DNA of 9,482 bases from Gemmatimonadota bacterium (GTDB lineage: Bacteria; Latescibacterota; UBA2968; UBA8231), in contig JAPOZF010000378.1 of NCBI GenBank assembly GCA_026706165.1, positions 1 to 9,482 of the forward strand. Reading direction: 5' to 3'. A program made the translations under genes and the position numbers. The notes beneath the pieces are model-generated. The model worked only from the letters and a program-made list of their open reading frames with translations, did no database searches and was not told the DNA's origin. Positions 5,405-9,482 of this stretch are shown piece after piece. How positions within the stretch are numbered: the first letter of the stretch is position 1; each line of letters opens with the position of its first letter.

Positions 5405-6354
5405 CGGTATCCTTCCGGTGAGGTGAACCGCCGCAGATCCTCGTCGCTCGCCGCGGGCCGGTCGTCCCATTCTCCCAAGGCGAACCTGCGTTCGTCCGCC
5501 GGCGTCGCCAGGTCGCGGTAGCGCGCCCCGCGCGTCCACACCTGCTTCCCCTCGAACAGGACCTTGAGCTGCTCGGGAATGCGCTCGCGGAACCCGGGGC
5601 TGAGGTCTCCGTAATCCCAGTAGGGGAACATCGTCGACCCGTACCCGGTGATGATGATGATCCGTTCGCGGCCGGAGCGGATCGGCCCGGTGGAGTGCAC
5701 CAGGGTTTCGCAGAACAGCAGCGTCGATCCGGCCGGGGCCACCACCTGGTGCACGAGCGACCGGTCCTCTTCGGCCAGGGCGATCAGCTCCTTAGGCGGG
5801 GCGTCGATCTTGTGGCTGCCGGCGATGACCGCGGTGCCGCCGTCGTCCGGTCCGAGGTCGGTGAGGTTGGTCAGCGTCTTGACGAAGTTGCAGTGGAAGA
5901 GCCCGCCGTGGGTGTGGCCGGCGTAGGGGACGTCGGTGCCCCGGTGAAAGCCGGCCAGCCCCTTCTCCCAGGTGTTGTCCGGGTCGCGGGAGTTGATGTG
6001 GGCGTTCATCTCGACGATGCGCGCCTCGCCGCCGATCAGCTCCTCGGCGAGGGAGACCATGTACGGGTGGGTGGCATAGGCGGTGATCGCGGGGTCGGAC
6101 TCCAGAATGTTGACCGCGAACTTGTGGCAGGGCTTGTCGATCCCGAGGAACGCCCCGCCCACGCGGGGGCCGTTCAGGCCGCGGTCCTCGAGGGCTTCGA
6201 GGTCGGCGAACAGGCGGAGCAGGGCTCCCTTGAGGCGCTCGACCTCGCCGCGGCTCAGGGCGTTCTCGAGGACGACGTACCCGAACACCTCGAGGTGGTA
6301 GCGCTGCGCCGGGGTCAGCGGCGGAAACGGACGCCGGAAGGTCGCTGCCGACAT
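5401..6354 (-). CDS. Phytanoyl-CoA dioxygenase (PhyH) family protein
   Basis: A 317-residue member of the PhyH branch of Fe(II)/2-oxoglutarate oxygenases. The N-terminal part (YHLEVFGYVVLENALSRGEVERLK, 19-42) is the usual PhyH opening. The core cupin strand VKTLTNLTDLGPDDGGTAVIAGSHK (158-182) matches the family's 'xxLDDVxPENGxxxVIPGSHK' block. The distal His is H220 in ETLVHSTGPIRSGRERIIII, with R229 or R231 to bind 2-oxoglutarate. The proximal HxD motif is not canonical: around the expected site the sequence is DVPYAGHTHGGLFHCNFVK (141-159), giving H-C-N at 154-156; an alternative is HRGTD (137-141). Relatives with FHCxFV at this place occur in PhyH-rich phyla, as I remember them, so the gene is probably functional, with altered or differently placed iron ligands. 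It lies 3 bases after alkD and overlaps the dehydrogenase start. Substrate unknown. Confidence 0.88.
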   Translation of the reverse strand: MSAATFRRPFPPLTPAQRYHLEVFGYVVLENALSRGEVERLKGALLRLFADLEALEDRGLNGPRVGGAFLGIDKPCHKFAVNILESDPAITAYATHPYMVSLAEELIGGEARIVEMNAHINSRDPDNTWEKGLAGFHRGTDVPYAGHTHGGLFHCNFVKTLTNLTDLGPDDGGTAVIAGSHKIDAPPKELIALAEEDRSLVHQVVAPAGSTLLFCETLVHSTGPIRSGRERIIIITGYGSTMFPYWDYGDLSPGFRERIPEQLKVLFEGKQVWTRGARYRDLATPADERRFALGEWDDRPAASDEDLRRFTSPEGYR

Positions 6355-6357
6355 CGG

Positions 6358-7101
6358 CTAGACGGCTCCTTTCAGGTAGGCCTTGCGCCGGCGCTCGGGG
6401 AAGCGCTCGATGGCGTAGCGGAGCATGGTGCGCGGCATGCGCCCGTAGCGCTCCCGCAGGAACTCCTCCTCCCGCTTCCGGTCGCGCTTGCCAACCTCCC
6501 GCAGCATCCAGCCGACGGCCTTGTGGATGAGGTCCTCGCCGTCTCCGAGGAGGCGGTCGGCAATCCGCAGGGTGTCGTCGAACTCCCCACGCTGGATGAA
6601 GAAGAAGGTGGCGACAATGGCGATCCGCCGTTCCCAGAGGCTCTTCGAGCGCGCCAGGCGGTCGAGGGGCCCGCGGCTGCGGCTTTCCAGGTGGGGGCCG
6701 ACGATCTTGTGGGCCGAGGCATCGACCAGGTCCCAGTTGTTGACGAAGGCGGTATTGGCGAGATAGGCGTCGTAGATCCTCTTGCGCTCGGCACCGTCCC
6801 CGCGCTTGTACTGATCGCAGAGAATGACCAGGGCGAGCAGGCGCTCCTCGTGGATCCTGGAGCGGAGCAGCGAGAGCACCCCGGCGTGGGGGAGGGCGCG
6901 GTACTGCCTGGCGACGCCCCTGATCGCCGGCACCCTGACCCCGATGAAGCGGTCCCCCTCGGCGTACTCCCCCGGGCCGGTCTTGAAGAAGCGCTGCGAA
7001 TGCGCGGCGGTCCCCTCGTCGGCCAGGGCCTTCAGGTCGCGGCGGGCCTGCGCTGTCGTCGGTGGTGATTGCATCTCGGATTCGGCGAAATTGGCGCCCA
7101 T
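6358..7101 (-). CDS. alkD: DNA alkylation repair enzyme, AlkD-like
   Basis: A 247-residue HEAT-like-repeat DNA glycosylase of the AlkD family, which excises positively charged alkylated bases such as 3- and 7-alkylpurines without flipping them out. The key residues of Bacillus cereus AlkD are recognisable: W123 and D127 in NNWDLVDASAHK (equivalent to W109 and D113), R159 in LWERRIAIVATF (R148), and W198 in IHKAVGWMLREVGKRD (W187). The W198-R159 spacing is identical to AlkD; the preceding loop is three residues shorter. The family-typical FFKTGPGEYAEGDRFIGVRVP (38-58) and MPRTMLRYAIERFP (222-235) are present. Length is close to AlkD (237). The start may be ATG 7101 or ATG 7074 (M10); neither has a clear ribosome binding site, and the first ten residues are not conserved in the family. 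It heads the minus-strand gene run, 3 bases before the oxygenase gene. Confidence 0.93.
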   Translation of the reverse strand: MGANFAESEMQSPPTTAQARRDLKALADEGTAAHSQRFFKTGPGEYAEGDRFIGVRVPAIRGVARQYRALPHAGVLSLLRSRIHEERLLALVILCDQYKRGDGAERKRIYDAYLANTAFVNNWDLVDASAHKIVGPHLESRSRGPLDRLARSKSLWERRIAIVATFFFIQRGEFDDTLRIADRLLGDGEDLIHKAVGWMLREVGKRDRKREEEFLRERYGRMPRTMLRYAIERFPERRRKAYLKGAV

Positions 7102-7197
7102 TCCCGGGGCGTGTCAACTTCCCCTCCCCGGTAGTTAACCGGGCAAAGGCAGCCCGCGGAATTCCCGCAGCGACTGCGGATTCGAGAGCGGCGAAAA
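7102..7197. promoter_or_regulatory. Divergent promoter region between alkD and the second PhyH gene
   Basis: Ninety-six bases separate two divergent genes, so both promoters should lie here or just inside the genes. A TTGACA hexamer reads on the minus strand (complement of 7112-7117), but it is only about 10 bases from the 7101 ATG and no good -10 follows at 17 bases. It would only make sense if alkD starts at 7074. Promoter assignment is weak because the sigma-factor preferences of this organism are unknown. Confidence 0.4.
7127..7143. promoter_or_regulatory. Perfect 17-bp inverted repeat, candidate operator
   Basis: CCCGGT-agtta-ACCGGG: two 6-base arms in perfect dyad symmetry around a 5-base centre, in the middle of the divergent intergenic region, 26 bases from the alkD ATG (7101) and 55 from the PhyH GTG (7198). 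Its size and symmetry fit the binding site of a dimeric repressor or activator that could co-regulate both directions. No regulator gene is present in the window. The stem is too short, and lacks a T-run, for a terminator. Confidence 0.4.
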
Positions 7198-7986
7198 GTG
7201 AAACTGACCACCGAACAGCTGCGCTTCTTCAAGCGCGAGGGGTACCTGATCCTGCGCGGCGTCATGGACCCCGAGCTGATGGCGCGGGCGCGCGAGCGGC
7301 TGTGGGACGACCCGCCGGCGTCGTTCAACCGGGAGGATCCGGCCACCTGGGTGGGGCCGCTTCCCGAGGCCGACCGGTCGGACGACAGCGCCAACATGAA
7401 GCGCGAATACCGCTGGCAGTACCGCCGCATCGGCGGCGAGGGCTGGATCGTCCGCATGCTGGCGGCCGACCGGGTGATCTTCGGCGTGGCCGAGCAGATG
7501 CTGGGCGCCGGCCGGGTGCAAATACCGCACGGGATCCGCGGCATCTACTGCACCCTGCCGTACGGAGACCGGCCGCGGCCTGAGAACACCTGCCACTGCG
7601 ACGCGCATCCCTTTCACCTCGGGGTGGTCGGGTACATCGACGACGTCGAGCCCGACGGCGGCGCCTTCTGCGTCTGGCCCGGGAGCCACCGCGAGTTCTA
7701 CCACACCTTCACCACCGGGTACATGCCGGACAAGACCGGCGAGTACGAGCGGTTGCGCGAGCGCCTGAACCGGCAGTCTCCCGTCGACTGCCACGGGTCG
7801 GCAGGGGACGTCCTGTTCTGGCACCACCGCCTCGGGCACATGGCCGGCCACAACTACTCGGCCCGCATCCGCCAGGCCGTACTCTACGACTTCAGGCGCA
7901 CCGACCTCGAGGAGATGCAGGGGTTGCCGCCGCCGCGGGACATGTGGCGGGACTGGTCGAAGGAGCTGAGGGAAGTAGAGCTGTAG
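7198..7986 (+). CDS. Phytanoyl-CoA dioxygenase (PhyH) family protein, second copy
   Basis: A 262-residue Fe(II)/2-oxoglutarate oxygenase, only distantly similar to the PhyH protein at 5401-6354. The opening LTTEQLRFFKREGYLILRGVMD (3-24) is the classical PhyH N-terminus. Iron ligands are canonical: H133 and D135 in NTCHCDAHPFHLG, and a distal His, most likely H214 in FWHHRLGHMAGHNYSARIRQ, with R225 (or R223) placed to bind the 2-oxoglutarate carboxylate. VVGYIDDVEPDGGAFCVWPGSHRE (143-166) is the family block with the PGSH motif. The start codon is GTG at 7198; upstream there is only a weak purine-rich GCGGCGAAAA. An internal ATG at 7264 would remove the conserved N-terminal helix, so GTG is preferred. 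It is the only plus-strand gene of the window, divergent from alkD and convergent with the glycosidase-like gene. Substrate unknown. Confidence 0.92.
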   Translation: MKLTTEQLRFFKREGYLILRGVMDPELMARARERLWDDPPASFNREDPATWVGPLPEADRSDDSANMKREYRWQYRRIGGEGWIVRMLAADRVIFGVAEQMLGAGRVQIPHGIRGIYCTLPYGDRPRPENTCHCDAHPFHLGVVGYIDDVEPDGGAFCVWPGSHREFYHTFTTGYMPDKTGEYERLRERLNRQSPVDCHGSAGDVLFWHHRLGHMAGHNYSARIRQAVLYDFRRTDLEEMQGLPPPRDMWRDWSKELREVEL

Positions 7987-8224
7987 CGGGATTCGGAAGT
8001 ATAGGAAGTATAGGTAATAGGAGGCACCTTTTTGAACTCGACCTGTACCAAGATAGCTTCGCGCCGAAGGTTTGTGATACGAAAGAGTTGATAAATGAAT
8101 CTGGTTCGACCGCGTCGGCATCCTTCAGCGCGTCCATGTTGTCCATTTTCCAGCGGGCGCCGGCTGACGGACGGGAGTGGCTGTCCAATCCGACCGATGC
8201 GAATCCAGCAACCGAACCCCCGGA
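7987..8224. other. Convergent intergenic region, no gene seen
   Basis: These 238 bases lie between the stop codons of two convergent genes. They are clearly less GC-rich than the flanking genes at 7990-8110. I find no convincing coding frame, and no strong terminator hairpin with a T-run. A 5-bp stem (cttcg/cgaag, 8057-8069) is too weak. A tandem 9-base repeat lies at the left end. Part of the region may be the remains of a lost gene. Confidence 0.45.
7995..8012. repeat. Two tandem copies of a 9-base unit
   Basis: ggaagtata occurs twice without a gap (7995-8003 and 8004-8012), followed by a shortened copy ggtaata (8013-8019) and a further gg. It begins 9 bases after the stop of the second PhyH gene and marks the change to lower-GC sequence. 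Confidence 0.6.
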
Positions 8225-9482
8225 CTAGTCCTGCACCCCGGCGAGCCGCACTAGTTTGCCGCCGCCGGGCATCAAGCTTACCCTTGCGCGCGACCCGTCC
8301 GAGGCCTTGTGCCACTTCCGCTCCGTGGCGTCGAACACCTCCATTGATCCCGGGCCGACAACGGTCGTGGTGACATGCTGAGTGTAGTCTAGGTTCACCA
8401 CCAGTACATGGGTGGTGTTGCCGGCAGTACCGAAGTACCCCAAGAGCATGCCGGTCACAGGTGCCGGGGGGTCGAACTTTGCCGGCGGCACGGGCGGGTC
8501 CACGGTGAAGCGGGCGTCGGCCGGCAGCCCCACCGCCCCAAAGGGAACGGTGCCGAGATGATATGCACCCAGGGAAGTCAGCGGCTGCACTTCGGTGCCG
8601 ATGGCGATGAACTCGGGGTTGATCTGTCGCAACGCCTCGCCCAGCGGGGTCAGGGAATCGTCAAAAACATAAAAATTGGACACTCCCCCTCGAAAAGGAG
8701 GGACTCTGGCGTAGTACACAAACTGGGAGAGGCCTTGGCCGCCATAGGCCAGCGTGGTGTAGGCCAGGAATCTGCCCTCGTCGCCGTTGGGTATGCGCCA
8801 GTCACCATACCCTTCATCATCCAAAGCGCAAGCCTGCACGACGTTGACGAAGGGCAGGCCGCTTTTCACCGCCGCTTCGCGGACCAGGGCCAGGTTGAGA
8901 AAGTACTGGACGTTATCACCCTGGCGGAGCTGGCTGTCCGTAACGAACCGTTGGCTGCCAACCTCGCGTGCAAGCTCGCCGAGGAAGTGATAGTGGTCAT
9001 AGCTGATCAAGTCGGGCTTGACGACCTCCACGAACTGGCGGAGGTGCTCCCGGTAAGCATCAATGCTATAGCCCACGCCTGCAAGAGCATCAAGCGCTCG
9101 CTGTTCATCAGAAATCGGTCCATAATAATCGATGGGGATGCCCAGTGAATTAGCGCTGGCGTAAGTGGGGAATAGATTGACGAGGCACATGTGATCGGGG
9201 TCACGCTTGCGGATGTAAGCCACGATCCTGCCCAACAGCGGAAAAACGGCGGCGCTGCGCTCGTCATGGATGTAATAGCCGTACATCGCCGGATGGTCCT
9301 TCACCTGCTCGATCACCGCATCGAGTCTCGCCCTCTGATGCGGGTCGTCCAAGACGAAATAAATCCCCTTCGGGTCGCCGAAGCCGAGGGATAAGGGAAA
9401 AAAAAGCGCGCGCAGCCCCTGCGCGTGAGCAGCGTCGAGTTCTTCCACAGTCTGGCACCAGACCAGGTTGAAGCCGCCGTCA
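8225..9482 (-). CDS. Glycosidase-like TIM-barrel protein, partial (5' end beyond right edge)
   Basis: The frame is open from the right edge to TAG at 8225, giving 418 visible residues; the true start lies outside. A GTG at 9448 is in frame but internal, because the residues before it (GGFNLVWCQTVEELDAAHAQG) continue a natural beta-alpha barrel pattern. Visible landmarks, numbered from the first residue seen: MYGYYIHDER (66-75), where D73-E74 end a barrel strand as in many glycosidase-type barrels (relatives usually have HDEPS); DPDHMCLVNLFPTYA (94-108); KPDLISYDHYHF (155-166); GLPFVNVVQAC (208-218); and LAYTTLAYGGQGLSQFVYY (239-257). A C-terminal small beta-sandwich ends in a 'LMPGGGKLVRL' strand. 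Similar proteins of PhyH-rich phyla are annotated as secreted glycoside-hydrolase-like or beta-galactosidase-like. Substrate and catalytic pair are not established. Base composition is lower in GC than the operon genes, suggesting a separate history. Confidence 0.8.
   Translation of the reverse strand, partial: DGGFNLVWCQTVEELDAAHAQGLRALFFPLSLGFGDPKGIYFVLDDPHQRARLDAVIEQVKDHPAMYGYYIHDERSAAVFPLLGRIVAYIRKRDPDHMCLVNLFPTYASANSLGIPIDYYGPISDEQRALDALAGVGYSIDAYREHLRQFVEVVKPDLISYDHYHFLGELAREVGSQRFVTDSQLRQGDNVQYFLNLALVREAAVKSGLPFVNVVQACALDDEGYGDWRIPNGDEGRFLAYTTLAYGGQGLSQFVYYARVPPFRGGVSNFYVFDDSLTPLGEALRQINPEFIAIGTEVQPLTSLGAYHLGTVPFGAVGLPADARFTVDPPVPPAKFDPPAPVTGMLLGYFGTAGNTTHVLVVNLDYTQHVTTTVVGPGSMEVFDATERKWHKASDGSRARVSLMPGGGKLVRLAGVQD

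Noticed and set aside
5405..5539. 45-residue N-terminal extension of the 2-hydroxyacid dehydrogenase
   Set aside because: It lies inside the upstream PhyH gene and reads as low-complexity Arg/Gly sequence. The ATG in the ATGA overlap gives the expected N-terminus.
5695..7068. 457-codon plus-strand and 441-codon minus-strand open frames over the PhyH and alkD genes
   Set aside because: Both overlap two genes with strong family motifs in another frame, and have biased, unnatural composition.
7884..8315. Minus-strand open frames across the convergent intergenic region
   Set aside because: They overlap the ends of two well-supported genes and show no domain. The Tyr-Thr-Ser repeats in them are just the translated 9-base units.

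Overview
The window is a GC-rich stretch of bacterial chromosome with compact, mostly co-directional genes. The mix is two phytanoyl-CoA dioxygenase (PhyH)-type oxygenases, an AAC(3)-like acyltransferase, a D-2-hydroxyacid dehydrogenase, an extended SDR, AlkD, a DUF3500 protein and a large glycosidase-like TIM-barrel protein. This recalls uncultured phyla rich in PhyH enzymes (Planctomycetota, Poribacteria, Latescibacterota). The assignment is an inference from gene content only. There are no rRNA or tRNA genes, CRISPR arrays or recognisable transposase genes.

Layout. (1) 1-475, minus strand: the 5' part of an unrecognised gene that runs off the left edge. (2) 476-1230: a scarred accessory patch. 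It holds a degraded copy of the 3' end of the neighbouring SDR gene (543-about 812), what looks like the first few codons of a DUF5615 toxin gene (about 820-889), and an intact DUF433 antitoxin-like gene (898-1125). A 15-bp direct repeat (507-521 and 1169-1183) brackets the patch. (3) 1231-2334, minus: a secreted or membrane-anchored DUF3500 protein. (4) 2477-7101, minus: a tight run of genes in the transcription order alkD, PhyH oxygenase, D-2-hydroxyacid dehydrogenase, AAC(3)-like acetyltransferase, SDR epimerase. Gaps are 3 bp, a 4-bp ATGA overlap, 10 bp and 83 bp, so at least the first four are probably one transcript. (5) 7198-7986, plus: a second PhyH oxygenase, divergent from alkD, with a perfect 17-bp inverted repeat in the shared 96-bp promoter region. 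(6) 8225-9482, minus: a glycosidase-like protein that runs off the right edge, convergent with (5).

How the genes may fit together. An Fe(II)/2-oxoglutarate oxygenase, an NAD-dependent 2-hydroxyacid dehydrogenase, an acetyl-CoA-dependent N-acyltransferase and an NAD(P)-dependent SDR in one run suggest a small-molecule pathway, for instance hydroxylation or oxidation and N-acylation of an amino or sugar-like compound. The substrate cannot be read from the sequence. AlkD is a DNA base-repair enzyme and may simply share the promoter.

The most noteworthy observations are the antitoxin whose toxin is broken, the partial paralogous SDR copy with a sharp drop in identity at one end, the apparent lack of a canonical HxD iron-binding motif in the operon's PhyH protein, and the short repeats at the borders of the accessory genes. 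I did not find a clear, complete, previously undescribed system.
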